A program made the translations under genes and the position numbers. From a bacterium (GTDB lineage Bacteria > UBP14 > UBA6098 > JAFGQG01): a stretch of 64,000 nt of DNA. This document shows positions 54,035-63,913 of the stretch, piece after piece (the stretch's first letter is position 1; each line of letters opens with the position of its first letter). The notes under the pieces are model-generated. The model did no database searches, was not told the origin of the DNA, and was given only the letters and a program-made list of their open reading frames with translations. Where the stretch lies: positions 1 through 64,000 of the forward strand of contig JAFGQG010000017.1 of assembly GCA_016935765.1 (NCBI GenBank). Reading direction: 5' to 3'.

Positions 54035-55837
54035 ATGAAAAATCAACAAAGGAAATTTTGGTGTCCATTTATTTTTGCAGTATTTATTCTTATTACACTG
54101 CTAATTGTGAATTGTTCATTGTTAATTGCCGCAATTCCGCCGATAATGACCTACCAGGGAAAAGTAACTGACACACTCGGTTTGGGAATTAACGATACTC
54201 TGGATATTGGTATCAGTATTTGGACCGCTGAAGACGGTGGTGATTCCCTCTGGAGTGAAACGCATTTTAACGTGCCGATTATCAAAGGCCTCTTCGATGT
54301 TCATCTTGGAATTGATGATTCAATCTTCCTTCCATTTAACAAAGATTACTGGCTGCAGATAATGGTGGATGGAGATAAACTGCTGCCCAGAACGAAGTTG
54401 ACCACCAGCCCTTATGCCTTCCGGGCAATGTACGCAGATAGCGTGGCTGGTAGCGGTGATAATGACTGGACACGTGACTGGAATCATCTTTACACCTATA
54501 ATATCACGGATTCTGTGGGGATCGGGATTATAAATCCCAAGTATAAACTCCACGTGGAGGATAGCGTGGATGGAATAGCAGCTATATCCGGTGATGCAGT
54601 TGGCTATTTTAGAAACACATCATCATCGCTGAATAATTATGCCGCTGCTGTTTACGCTGAAAATATTAGCTCTGTTGATTATGGGTACGGTGGAGTTTTT
54701 AAAGGACAATATGTGGGAGCTTATGGTGGAGTTGTTCATACCGGTGTGCTGGATTATTATGGTTTATATGGTTATGTTGAAAGGGACCTGGAAACTGATC
54801 CCAGCGGATTGAATTACGGTGTCTATGGTAATGCGGTTAATGGGATTGATAATTATGGAGTATTTGGTATTGGAACGGGTTCGGGCACAAATTATGGAGT
54901 ATATGGCACTGCAGCGGGTGGAGCAGTTAACTGGGCAGGTTATTTTGACAATGGCAATGTTTATATTGCGAATAATATTGGCATAGGCACCGAAACTCCA
55001 GAGCACGTTTTACATGTAGAAGGCGTGGAGGACACTTCTGTTCTTTTGGGAGGAGCCGTTGGTTTTTTTAAAAATAACAGTACCAGTATAACTTTACCGC
55101 CTGGAGGAGTATATGGGGAATGCGCTAATATAGACGGAGCAGGTCACGGCGGCTATTTCATCGGTGGAAGCGTCGGAGTTCAGGGAGCTGTTAACGCTTC
55201 CGGTTCAGGAATATACCATGGCGTTTTAGGCTCAGCCAGTGGTGGAGGGGGATCAAATTATGGGGTTAAGGGCGTCGCCACCGGTTCTAACTCCAGTTAT
55301 GCTGTCCAAGGATGGGCTCATGGAACCGGCACTAATTATGCCATTTACGGTAATGCCACTGATGGTGTAACTAACTATGCTGGATATTTTGAAGATGGGG
55401 ACGTTTGTATTGAAAACAATTTAAGTATTGGCTTTGTTAACACAACATGGAAATTAGATGTTAACGGTGACATGAGGGCTGATGATTATTTCGAATTTAC
55501 TGAAGATTATACAGGAGACGCGATTTCAATACTTAAAAAGGTAAAAACCCAAAAAAGTATAAGTGCATCTGAATGGCAACCCGTTGTTCACACTTCCTGG
55601 CCAGATGAAGTCATTGTCGAGACGATTCAGGCAGGAACCTGCAAGGAGCAAAACCTTCCAGATTGCGCGGAATGCATCGATCTGGAAAATAACAAATGTA
55701 AGGTTTACAACCGTTCGCTTGGCGGAGTCTCCTCCATCAATACACGGGCGATACGGCAGCTGATAGAGAGAGTCGAAAGGCTGGAAGAAGAAAATGCTGA
55801 ATTGAAACAGAGATTGCGCAGTCTTGAAATTCAATAA
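54035..55837 (+). CDS. Exported fibre-like protein with C-terminal coiled coil (fibre A2)
   Basis: 600 residues; a hydrophobic signal (FIFAVFILITLLIVNCSLLI) precedes the family N-terminal module IMTYQGKVTDTLGLGINDTL, SLWSETHFNVPIIKGLFDVH, DYWLQIMVDG and TSPYAFRAMYADSV. Tail-fibre-like repeats follow, including LHVE, NYGVYG, NWAGYFDNGNVYI and IGIGTETPEHVLHVEG. The C-terminus differs from A1 and A3: four cysteines (CKEQNLPDCAECIDLENNKC) and a leucine-zipper coiled coil (RVERLEEENAELKQRLRSLE), a likely trimerisation segment as in intramolecular-chaperone fibres. No peptidase gene follows it. AAAGGAG precedes the ATG. Confidence 0.82.
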   Translation: MKNQQRKFWCPFIFAVFILITLLIVNCSLLIAAIPPIMTYQGKVTDTLGLGINDTLDIGISIWTAEDGGDSLWSETHFNVPIIKGLFDVHLGIDDSIFLPFNKDYWLQIMVDGDKLLPRTKLTTSPYAFRAMYADSVAGSGDNDWTRDWNHLYTYNITDSVGIGIINPKYKLHVEDSVDGIAAISGDAVGYFRNTSSSLNNYAAAVYAENISSVDYGYGGVFKGQYVGAYGGVVHTGVLDYYGLYGYVERDLETDPSGLNYGVYGNAVNGIDNYGVFGIGTGSGTNYGVYGTAAGGAVNWAGYFDNGNVYIANNIGIGTETPEHVLHVEGVEDTSVLLGGAVGFFKNNSTSITLPPGGVYGECANIDGAGHGGYFIGGSVGVQGAVNASGSGIYHGVLGSASGGGGSNYGVKGVATGSNSSYAVQGWAHGTGTNYAIYGNATDGVTNYAGYFEDGDVCIENNLSIGFVNTTWKLDVNGDMRADDYFEFTEDYTGDAISILKKVKTQKSISASEWQPVVHTSWPDEVIVETIQAGTCKEQNLPDCAECIDLENNKCKVYNRSLGGVSSINTRAIRQLIERVERLEEENAELKQRLRSLEIQ

Positions 55838-56219
55838 GAATTGGTATGAGAAATTACCTGATTTTTCAACCGGCGTTTTGATGACTAAATAATCCGGGGG
55901 ATTAATTGAGATAGTATTTAGAAAAAACTCCACGGTAAGGATGCCTATATGACAGGCAGGGATGCCTGTCCATACAATTAGAATCAGTTAGATTGATTTC
56001 CGCCTCTTATAAAAGAATCCCAAGGACTTCCTTGAAACTAAAAGTAATATATTTAATAATATACTATTCCAAAAAATGGTTGCCTAAATAGGATTTAGAA
56101 TGTAATTTTACTCTGCTTTTATAAAACAACGATTCTGACTGGTGCATAAAAATATATCTCAGCATTTAAAAGAAATTAGATTAAAGGAATAATATGAAAC
56201 AAAAAAAGAAAGGATTGTT
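55838..56219. other. Intergenic region after fibre A2
   Basis: 382 nt with no credible gene. It contains the REP-like palindrome at 55951-55970 and otherwise AT-rich sequence. No clear promoter was found for the following gene. Confidence 0.6.
55951..55970. repeat. 20-nt REP-like palindrome
   Basis: GACAGGCA (55951-55958) and TGCCTGTC (55963-55970) pair perfectly around a 4-nt GGGA loop. It shares the 10-mer GCAGGGATGC with the hairpin beside the transposase remnant at 35763. Confidence 0.7.
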
Positions 56220-58070
56220 ATGAAAAACTTTTTAGTTACTCTAATATTAGCAGGTTTTTTAGCAGGTGTGGTCTTTGCTGCAGAAATCACCTGGACTGGT
56301 GGCGGTGGAGATACGGACTGGAATAATTCCTGGAATTGGTCTTCCTGGTCAGTGCCCGGTCCAAATGATGATGTAAGGATCCCTGCAGGAGGTCTGGTTA
56401 CGCTTCCTTCTCAAGTTTCAGTCAGAAACTTAATAAACGAGGGACAGATAAGTACATTCGGGGCACCTGCCATGATAGTTGTTTCAGAAGATATATACAA
56501 CTTTGGTTATATTACTATAGGTGGTGTATTTACTGTTTTTTGCGGTTACTCGTTTAATAACTTTAGTATTGTTGGCGCTGACGGAATATATATTAAAGCG
56601 GTAGATGTTGGTAACAGCGAAGATGCCAGTATTCTTTGTCATGATTCGTGTGGATATTCTCTAATTATCGAGGCGAAAAGAGACCTGGCGAATGATGGAT
56701 TGATCATCGGAGGCTCCAAGTCTTCTGGTGATATTTCGTCGGAAAGCGTATATCTAAAATCAGACAGGATTCATAATGATGGAGAGATAAGGGGGGGCGA
56801 TGGTATTGATTCAGTCGATGGAGGAAATGTCTTTTGTAGGTGCAGGATAATGGATAATGACAGTATTATTGCAGGTGGAAACCCGGGAGGATACAGAACC
56901 AAGCCTGGAAAGGTAAAGATCCTGGCTAAGGTGTTCACTGGTAAAAAACCCATCTTCTCGAATATCCGCTCTGAACGCAAAACAGACGATTTTAATAATA
57001 TAACCATTGCCGCTGATACCATTTTATTCCAGTCTGAAAAGGTTTATATGGTCGCGGACAGTATCGTTTTCAAGGGGAAGACGATAATCTTCGACGGCCT
57101 GCCGGGCGGTTCTATTTATGGCGTAAGCGGATTATACTTTTATACTCCTGCCGGCGGTATCATCGATTTCGAGAACAATCATGTAGCACCTACTTTTTCC
57201 ACACCCGGAGAGAATATTATCTTTTGTGACAGCGTTATTGAACCTATAGAGGGTTTGGATTACATCATGTCCTATGCTCCAGTTATCAATCCAGCTGCTA
57301 CGGGCATGGCTGATGGCGATGTCATGGTACTCGATGAAGTTTCCTATACCGAAGAAACCGACACTCTGGTTCTCTCTCTTTTTAATTTGAGTATGTCCCC
57401 CAAAGTACTCAACTATTCAGTAACTTCGTCCAGGGGGTGGCTATCTCCGACCACCAACGTTACTCCCACCCTTGATCCCTTTGAGATAGAAAGTGTCATT
57501 ATTCTTTTTACAATACCTGATGGCACACCATTCGGTTTGAGGGATACCATCACGACTGTACTGACCATTGCTCCGGATTTTACCGATACTTTCTACACAT
57601 ACTTGACCTCCCTTGGAGAGCGCGTTGAGTATGATACAATCATATATGAACTTTCAGCAGGCTGGAACATGTTGTCCTTTCCTTTTTATGACACTATCAA
57701 CGTGCTGGGTAGCTTTCCCTTCGCACTTGGTTCCGCATGGGAATATAATTCCGTGACTGCGTCTTATGATGAGATTGAATCTGCTCCTGCTGGTGTAGGT
57801 TTCTGGCTGCTCTGCCCGAATGACACAACGATCTTTGTGGAGGGCGAAAAAGCCGATACGATAGACTATGCATTCGAACCGGGCTGGCACATGATAAGTG
57901 GTCCTGCTGATACCATCCCTGTTGAGGCACTAACCGATCTCGAAGCGGTCTGGGATGATATCTTCGGCTATGATCCTATACTGAGAAGATATGTTATTGT
58001 GGATTTTCTCCTCCCGGGATTCAGTTACTGGGTTTTTATTGAGGATACAGTGGAATTTAGTTTGCTATAA
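56220..58070 (+). CDS. Exported beta-helix adhesin-like protein
   Basis: 616 residues with a signal peptide (MKNFLVTLILAGFLAGVVFA). The mature N-terminus starts EITWTGGGGDTDWNNSWNWS and continues VPGPNDDVRIPAG, the opening seen in autotransporter and G8-type surface proteins. Residues 60-340 alternate short strands and turns as in a right-handed beta-helix. The C-terminal third has an Ig-like region and two ELSAGWNMLSFPF / FEPGWHMISGP modules found at the ends of FCB surface proteins. There is no YPNPFN tail. AAAGGATTGTT precedes the ATG. Located between fibres A2 and A3, same strand. Probably surface-exposed; ligand unknown. Confidence 0.75.
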   Translation: MKNFLVTLILAGFLAGVVFAAEITWTGGGGDTDWNNSWNWSSWSVPGPNDDVRIPAGGLVTLPSQVSVRNLINEGQISTFGAPAMIVVSEDIYNFGYITIGGVFTVFCGYSFNNFSIVGADGIYIKAVDVGNSEDASILCHDSCGYSLIIEAKRDLANDGLIIGGSKSSGDISSESVYLKSDRIHNDGEIRGGDGIDSVDGGNVFCRCRIMDNDSIIAGGNPGGYRTKPGKVKILAKVFTGKKPIFSNIRSERKTDDFNNITIAADTILFQSEKVYMVADSIVFKGKTIIFDGLPGGSIYGVSGLYFYTPAGGIIDFENNHVAPTFSTPGENIIFCDSVIEPIEGLDYIMSYAPVINPAATGMADGDVMVLDEVSYTEETDTLVLSLFNLSMSPKVLNYSVTSSRGWLSPTTNVTPTLDPFEIESVIILFTIPDGTPFGLRDTITTVLTIAPDFTDTFYTYLTSLGERVEYDTIIYELSAGWNMLSFPFYDTINVLGSFPFALGSAWEYNSVTASYDEIESAPAGVGFWLLCPNDTTIFVEGEKADTIDYAFEPGWHMISGPADTIPVEALTDLEAVWDDIFGYDPILRRYVIVDFLLPGFSYWVFIEDTVEFSLL

Positions 58071-58271
58071 ATATTGGTTTTTGTCAATAATATTAAATGT
58101 GGGGTTATGCTTGTCGGCGTGTTCCGTTTAGAAATTTTAACTTTCTTCATCCCCTTTTTATGCCCACAGTGCCTTCCCCATATTAATAAACTTGCTTTCT
58201 GAAAATTTTATCCTATCATTTATCATTATATTTTTTAAACACTCAACCATTTAAAACTCAAAGGAGACAAA

Positions 58272-60818
58272 ATGCGTAAGTTGATGTTTATCTTGTGGTT
58301 AACTATGCTTATTTGGGTCACTTACAGTCAAGGACAGATACCCCGTGTAATAAGCTACCAGGGATATTTAACTGACGACGAATCAGCGCCGCTTCCCGAC
58401 GGGACCTACTCTATTATTTTCCGAATCTTCGATACCGAGACAGGGGGGATTCCTCTCTGGAATGAATCGCAGGAAGTGGAGTTGGAAAGAGGAATATACA
58501 ACACATACCTGGGCATGACCAGTTCCTTGAATTTGCCTTTCGATGAACCTTACTGGCTTGAAACCGTGGTGTCAGGAACCATTCTCACTCCCCGGGTACG
58601 TTTGAGCTCCTCACCATATGCTCTCAACGCTCCACATTCAGACTCCGTGTCCTACGCCGATGAAGCTGGGGTAGCCAACGAACTTAACTGGTCTGACCTG
58701 ACCGGCATTCCTGCAGATATAAATGACGGGGACGACTATTTTGAAGGGGCGATAGCCAGTGGGGACCTGGATGGCACCTATCCCGATCCTATTGTTACCG
58801 GATTGCAGAGTGTGGAGATTTCTCCAACCCCCCCAGCTTCAGGACAGGTTTTGAAATACGATGGGGCAGCCTGGGCACCAGGAACGGATCTCTCCGGGGG
58901 CGGCGAAGTTGGCTCTCTCGAGGAGGTCCTCGCGACCGGAAATTCCGCCGGAAGCTACGATATAAACCTGAATGATAACTCCATTCTCAATATTGACTGG
59001 TCAATGTCCGACCAGGGACCGGGTTCCGGGCTGGACGCTGATCTCCTGGATGGCCAGCAGGGAACATATTACCTGGATTGGAGTAACTTTTCAGGAATAC
59101 CTGCTGGTCTCGCCGATGGAGATGACTATCTCGCGGGAGAAAGCGCTGAGGGAGACCTCTCCGGAACTTACCCTAATCCCACACTTTATTCCATCAAGGG
59201 TATTATAATATCCGGGGACATACCAGAAGCTGGAGATATTTTGAAATATAACGGGGACATGTGGAGTTACAGCGAGGACCTCACAGCCAGCGGATTGATC
59301 TACTTGAATGACCTTGCTGACGTTTCAATTCTCTCTCCTGATGTTGGCGAAGTGCTGAAATGGAATGGAACCCGCTGGCTGAATGCCCATGATTCCGTGG
59401 GAACTACTGGCGGAGGAGACAACGACTGGGCGTACGGTTCAGGCAGCGGTCTCACCGGCGACCTCTACCGCACCGGGAATGTCGGCATCGGGATTACCAG
59501 TCCGCACGCCAAGCTCTCACTGGGCGCATCTGCCGGCGATAAGCTGTTCCTATTCGAAAACGGCGGAGATACTTACGGCTTTGGAATACAGAGCGACCTT
59601 CTCCAGATATTTTCCGGCTCCGGTACTGCCGATATTGCTTTCGGATTCGGCAATTCCACCGATTTCACAGAATATCTCAGGTTTGTAGCACCTTACGGAA
59701 AAGTTGGTATCAGGGTCTCCGAACCTGAATATTACCTTCATCTAGAAGCTGCCGATGGAGATAAACCGGTAGCTTATTTCAAGAATAATTTCATACTGGG
59801 CAATGGTATGGGAGTGTGGGGGGAATGTTCTGTCGTGGATGGCGCAGGTACAGGCGGTTACTTCGTTGGCGGAGCTTATGGCGTTCAAGCAAAGGTAGTC
59901 GCAACCGGGGAGGAAAGCTACCGGGGATTAACCGCCTCGGTTATGGGTGGCAGTGGACAGAGTTACGGTGTTCAGGGGATAGCCTATGGTGCTGGTTTTA
60001 ACTATGGGGTGTACGGGGTTGCTGTAGGAGGTACAGAAAATTGGGCTGGATATTTCTTGGGCGATGCATATTTTAGCGGCAAGGTGGGTATCGGTACCAC
60101 CGAACCCGAGCATCCTCTGCATGTTGACGGCCTGGAGATACTGGCTACCGGAACCTCCGGGGGATTCAAGTTCCGGGACCGGGGAGAAGGACCTGCTGAC
60201 AACTGGGTGTGGTACTCCAACTTGAACGTTGCACGTTTCTATCGGCAGGGAACCGGGGACCTGATCGGCATCACTACCGACGGCAAGGTTGGAATCGGAA
60301 CCACCAGCCCGATGGATAAACTAGATGTACGCGGAACCATACGAACTGAAGCCCTGAAAACTGAAACCTTACGAACCGATGTTCTTGTAATTTTAGGCGG
60401 CTCAGACCTCTCCGAGCAGTTCGAAGTAAAAGCAGAGCAGACCCCTCAGCCGGGAATGTTAGTATCCATTGGCGAAAGCAATCCCGGAATGCTGGTCATA
60501 AGTGATGTTGCTTATGATAAGAAAGTAGCCGGGATTATAAGCGGCGCGGGAGACATCAATACCGGCATGCTAATGAGCCAGGAGGGCAGTCTTGCGGATG
60601 GACAATACCCCATTGCTTTAAGCGGCAGGGTATATTGTTGGGCAGACGCTTCTGAAAACCCCATTTCACCCGGCGATTTACTGACAACTTCATCTGAACC
60701 TGGTTATGCCATGAAAGTAACCGACCACTCACGGGCGACAGGCGCTATTATTGGTAAAGCGATGAGCGCCCTGGAAAGTGGAACCGGATTGATACTGGTC
60801 CTGGTCAACCTGCAGTAA
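58272..60818 (+). CDS. Exported fibre-like protein with conserved C-terminal domain (fibre A3)
   Basis: 848 residues with signal peptide (MRKLMFILWLTMLIWVTYSQ). The N-terminal module (IPRVISYQGYLTDDESAPLP, GGIPLWNESQEVELERGIYN, PYWLETVVSG, SSPYALNAP) matches fibre A2. Three SDLTGIPADINDGDDY / GTYPDPI-type collagen-like linker repeats follow, then the fibre repeats (GNVGIGITSPHAKLSLGA, NYGVYGVAVGGTENWAGYF, VGIGTTEPEHPLHVDG). The last 150 residues (GGSDLSEQFEV, KKVAGIISGAGD, PIALSGRVYCWADAS, GKAMSALESGTGLILVLVNL) are closely related to those of A1. GGAG is upstream of the ATG. The C10 peptidase gene begins 15 nt after its stop. Confidence 0.85.
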   Translation: MRKLMFILWLTMLIWVTYSQGQIPRVISYQGYLTDDESAPLPDGTYSIIFRIFDTETGGIPLWNESQEVELERGIYNTYLGMTSSLNLPFDEPYWLETVVSGTILTPRVRLSSSPYALNAPHSDSVSYADEAGVANELNWSDLTGIPADINDGDDYFEGAIASGDLDGTYPDPIVTGLQSVEISPTPPASGQVLKYDGAAWAPGTDLSGGGEVGSLEEVLATGNSAGSYDINLNDNSILNIDWSMSDQGPGSGLDADLLDGQQGTYYLDWSNFSGIPAGLADGDDYLAGESAEGDLSGTYPNPTLYSIKGIIISGDIPEAGDILKYNGDMWSYSEDLTASGLIYLNDLADVSILSPDVGEVLKWNGTRWLNAHDSVGTTGGGDNDWAYGSGSGLTGDLYRTGNVGIGITSPHAKLSLGASAGDKLFLFENGGDTYGFGIQSDLLQIFSGSGTADIAFGFGNSTDFTEYLRFVAPYGKVGIRVSEPEYYLHLEAADGDKPVAYFKNNFILGNGMGVWGECSVVDGAGTGGYFVGGAYGVQAKVVATGEESYRGLTASVMGGSGQSYGVQGIAYGAGFNYGVYGVAVGGTENWAGYFLGDAYFSGKVGIGTTEPEHPLHVDGLEILATGTSGGFKFRDRGEGPADNWVWYSNLNVARFYRQGTGDLIGITTDGKVGIGTTSPMDKLDVRGTIRTEALKTETLRTDVLVILGGSDLSEQFEVKAEQTPQPGMLVSIGESNPGMLVISDVAYDKKVAGIISGAGDINTGMLMSQEGSLADGQYPIALSGRVYCWADASENPISPGDLLTTSSEPGYAMKVTDHSRATGAIIGKAMSALESGTGLILVLVNLQ

Positions 60819-60833
60819 TCAAGGAGAATTAAG

Positions 60834-62462
60834 ATGAGACTGAAAATAATAATTATTATCCTGTTTTTGCCACTTGTTCTCGCCCACGCGGAGAAACTGC
60901 CTTCTCAGATCATACAATCTGCTGTTCAAACCTGGGTCAGAGAAGTTACCGCGGACGCACGGCCCGAAGCCGTGGTGGAGGAACTAACCCCCTATGTTGT
61001 GGATGGCGACACAGCTGTTTATATCGCTTATTTGAACGATGAAGGATATTGCGTCACCGGTGTATATGAAGAAATGCTCCCAGTTTATTTCTACAGTCCT
61101 CACGGGGACTTTGACTATGACGATGTCCGTATGAGTCAAGCGCTTATTACGATCAGGGAGAGTTACCATAATTTTATGGACAAGCTATTACTTGGTGGAA
61201 CAGAGGGAGAAAAAGCTTGGGAAGTTGCTGAGGAGAGAAGGGCGTACTGGAACGACCTTGCTGTTGGTAGAATATTCTGGCAACTCGGTACAACGTCGAT
61301 CATGGATGGTCCGGACTCTATGCGGGTCCCCAATTTCCCGCTGTGGGGCGGTGATCAGCACTGGCCCATGAATGCTCTCACCCCGTACATTGTGACCTGG
61401 GCAGGTCCCTGTACTCTTCGAACCGTGGACGGATGCACCGCGCACTCTATGGCAATGATTCTTCGAACCTGGGAGTGGCCGGTTATCGGTCAGGGGCGAG
61501 ACAGCACTGATTATGACGTGAGAACCGGTTATTTCTGGGAAAACACCCCCCTGAATTTTTATCCCTTTGTCGCTGGATTCGACAGTATGCATTGTGTCTG
61601 GAGAAATAGGATAAGGTGGAGAACAGGTGTAGATGGCGGAGAACTGGGCATCGCGGGTACCTGGGATCATACTCTTATCAACTGGGCGAAATTCCACGTG
61701 GAACCATCCCTCGACTCAATCCACAAGGCGGAATATGATACCGCGCTGGAGATACTGTGGAGAAGGCTTACACCCGTTCCGGAGAGAATCCGCGCTGACT
61801 TCTCAACTACCGTTTACCGTTACGATTTAATGCCCCTGGTGCGTGACAGCATAGATACACCTGAAGAAATAAACGCTGTTTCAACTCTAACCTCAAGTTG
61901 CGGTATTGCTTCACACATGATGTACGGGGTATTAGAGTCCGCAGCATGGTGCATCCCTGAAACCTACATAGAGCATTTCCGATTTGATGAGGATGCGATA
62001 GGCAACACCTTCATTCACTGCCCGGAACCGGACACCTGTTCCGGAATGAAGACTATTGTGGATGAAATTCAATGGCGGCGAGTGGTGAATTACCATTACG
62101 GCGCTCCGATCAGTCACGCCTGGTGCATATATGGCTACAACCGGACATTTTTACCTGATTCCATGCAGGTACTCGCCGACAATTACATCTGGATGACATT
62201 CGTGACGGACATCGTTGAGCACCCCATGGTTTACAGGTTAGCTCCCAAGGACGCAGTTAAGTTCGTGGGCGGCACACGAGCTGGAGATGGCTCCCCCGCT
62301 TCACCTTATTCTTCATTTGAGACAGCCATTGCGGACACTGCATCCCTCCTGGACGATGTAACCCTGATATTCAAGGCTGGATCAGATAATGTAATCGCCG
62401 CTGACTCGGTAGTGGTTTCCAAACCGATGATATTGAAGGGATACTATTCGACGATAAGGTAA
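60834..62462 (+). CDS. Exported C10 (streptopain-like) cysteine peptidase, partner of fibre A3
   Basis: 542 residues from the ATG at 60834 with AAGGAG eight bases upstream and a signal peptide (MRLKIIIIILFLPLVLAHAE). It is homologous over its length to the peptidase at 50480-52183: AVQTWVREVTADARPEAVVE propeptide, Cys201 in VDGCTAHSMAMILRTWEWP, AVSTLTSSCGIASHMMYG, and His428 in GAPISHAWCIYGY. It ends with the same beta-helix opening (AGDGSPASPYSSFETAIADT). The stop at 62462 comes after YYSTIR; another frame continues FDDKVTWSAKPTPGW to a stop 55 nt later, so a small frameshift at the tail is possible. Two homologous peptidases each following a fibre gene imply a functional pair. Confidence 0.82.
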   Translation: MRLKIIIIILFLPLVLAHAEKLPSQIIQSAVQTWVREVTADARPEAVVEELTPYVVDGDTAVYIAYLNDEGYCVTGVYEEMLPVYFYSPHGDFDYDDVRMSQALITIRESYHNFMDKLLLGGTEGEKAWEVAEERRAYWNDLAVGRIFWQLGTTSIMDGPDSMRVPNFPLWGGDQHWPMNALTPYIVTWAGPCTLRTVDGCTAHSMAMILRTWEWPVIGQGRDSTDYDVRTGYFWENTPLNFYPFVAGFDSMHCVWRNRIRWRTGVDGGELGIAGTWDHTLINWAKFHVEPSLDSIHKAEYDTALEILWRRLTPVPERIRADFSTTVYRYDLMPLVRDSIDTPEEINAVSTLTSSCGIASHMMYGVLESAAWCIPETYIEHFRFDEDAIGNTFIHCPEPDTCSGMKTIVDEIQWRRVVNYHYGAPISHAWCIYGYNRTFLPDSMQVLADNYIWMTFVTDIVEHPMVYRLAPKDAVKFVGGTRAGDGSPASPYSSFETAIADTASLLDDVTLIFKAGSDNVIAADSVVVSKPMILKGYYSTIR

Positions 62463-62803
62463 CCTGGAGTGCGAAACCAACCCCTGGTTGGTAATGAACA
62501 CGGGGTAAGGCGTTTGGAGTGCAGGAACCGTGTTACTGCGTTTTTGGGTTTATGTTTTCAACATCAGCTTCGCTGGCACCATGGCGCAGGATCTACTCCA
62601 AAATAGGCACCATCGCGGATGGTGTACTCCCAGAAACCCCCTCCAAGATGCCCCCTCCAGAACACTCGGCAAGAAATCCATGGACACAAGCTTCTTTAAA
62701 TCTCAGATAATTTTCACCAATTATATTTGATAAATGGGAATAGCCATATATTTTATTGTTTAGTCTATAATCAAAATAATATGAACACTCAAACCCATTT
62801 CCA
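62463..62803. other. Intergenic region upstream of the ECF sigma factor
   Basis: 341 nt without a convincing gene; the short frames here have no ribosome site or family pattern. A TATAAT at 62766-62771 lacks a good -35. The ECF gene may use a self-activated promoter that cannot be recognised without the consensus. Confidence 0.55.
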
Positions 62804-63358
62804 ATGAACGATAAAGAACTAATACAAAAAGTTATCGAAGGCGATGAAACAGCATTAAACGATTTGATAGACCGATACAGCGAGTTGGTTCTCAACACAT
62901 GCTACGGTTTCGTGAGGCACCACGAAGATGCCGAAGATATCGCCCAGGAAGTGTTCGTTCAGTTTTACAGCTCGATACACAAATTCCGTGGAGAAGCTAA
63001 ACTGTCAACCTGGCTGTACAGGATTGCGATGAACAGCTCTATCGATTTTTTACGACATCAAAAGGGCAGAAAAAAGCGCGAAGTTGCTGATTACCGGGAC
63101 GAACTCGAATCCATAGCAACCCCATCACCCGAAGAGAAACTTTTAGAGAAGGAGAGGAAGACCGTCATACAAAAAGCTGTGGATTCACTCCCCGATAAAC
63201 AACGAAAAGCATTCGTTTTAAGTAAGTACCAGGAGTTATCAAACAAGGAAGTAGCAAAGATAATGAAGCGCTCTATATCTTCAGTTGAGTCGCTTCTTCA
63301 CCGAGCAAAACTTAAACTACAGGAGAAATTAATGGATTATCTGGACAAAAACATATAA
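62804..63358 (+). CDS. ECF-type RNA polymerase sigma factor
   Basis: 184 residues with both sigma-70 family modules. Region 2 reads DAEDIAQEVFVQFYSSIHKF then WLYRIAMNSSIDFLR (the -10-recognising helix), and region 4 reads LPDKQRKAFVLSKYQELSNK, EVAKIMKRSISSVESLLHRA (the -35 helix-turn-helix). The 50-residue acidic linker between them is typical of RpoE-like ECF factors. The zinc-finger anti-sigma gene follows after 57 nt. The signal and regulon are unknown; the surface-protein cluster just upstream is one possible target. Confidence 0.95.
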   Translation: MNDKELIQKVIEGDETALNDLIDRYSELVLNTCYGFVRHHEDAEDIAQEVFVQFYSSIHKFRGEAKLSTWLYRIAMNSSIDFLRHQKGRKKREVADYRDELESIATPSPEEKLLEKERKTVIQKAVDSLPDKQRKAFVLSKYQELSNKEVAKIMKRSISSVESLLHRAKLKLQEKLMDYLDKNI

Positions 63359-63415
63359 AAAAATGCAAGATTTTAACAGCTATTCCGTCTTATTTTTTGA
63401 AAATAGGAGCAGAAA

Positions 63416-63904
63416 ATGGACTGCAAGGGATTTAGAAAAGGATTAGGGGTGTATCTGGAAGGTGAGCTGAGTCCGGATTCAAAGGCAGCTTTTGAAAAGC
63501 ATCTGGAGGAATGCTCAAGTTGCAGAGCATTGCTTAACGAATTTACTGCATTATGGCGGGATTTGGAGGCTTTTGAAAGAATCAAACCATCCCCCTACTT
63601 TAAAACCAGGGTTAAAGGCAGGATTAAGGAGATTCTGGTATCAGAGGGGGCACACCCATCATGGGCTGAAACACTGTTCACAAAACTTAAACCAGCGATG
63701 ATGGGCATGATAGTCGTAATCGGGATATTTATGGGCTATCTCGTAGGTAAACATATTTACGAACAAAACCATTACCAATACCAGTATTCAAGTAGAGAAT
63801 CATCTTTAGACCAATTTATCAATTCCCATTATATCTTTACTTTTAACGAAATACCGGATGCTTCTCTAAAAAACCTTTACTTTAGTACTAACCATAACCA
63901 ATAG
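63416..63904 (+). CDS. Zinc-finger (zf-HC2) transmembrane anti-sigma factor
   Basis: 162 residues. The N-terminal anti-sigma domain has the zinc motif Cys3, His29, Cys33, Cys36 (KHLEECSSC). A single membrane helix follows at about 93-112 (MMGMIVVIGIFMGYLVG), with a short 50-residue periplasmic tail. It should hold the upstream ECF factor inactive until an envelope signal releases it. ATAGGAGCAGAAA precedes the ATG. Next on the strand is a small membrane or periplasmic gene, a common layout for envelope-stress operons. Confidence 0.93.
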   Translation: MDCKGFRKGLGVYLEGELSPDSKAAFEKHLEECSSCRALLNEFTALWRDLEAFERIKPSPYFKTRVKGRIKEILVSEGAHPSWAETLFTKLKPAMMGMIVVIGIFMGYLVGKHIYEQNHYQYQYSSRESSLDQFINSHYIFTFNEIPDASLKNLYFSTNHNQ

Positions 63905-63913
63905 GAACAAAAA

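Noticed and set aside
62519-62730. Short plus-strand frames after the second C10 peptidase
   Set aside because: No ribosome site, no family pattern and Pro/Trp-rich composition unlike neighbouring proteins.
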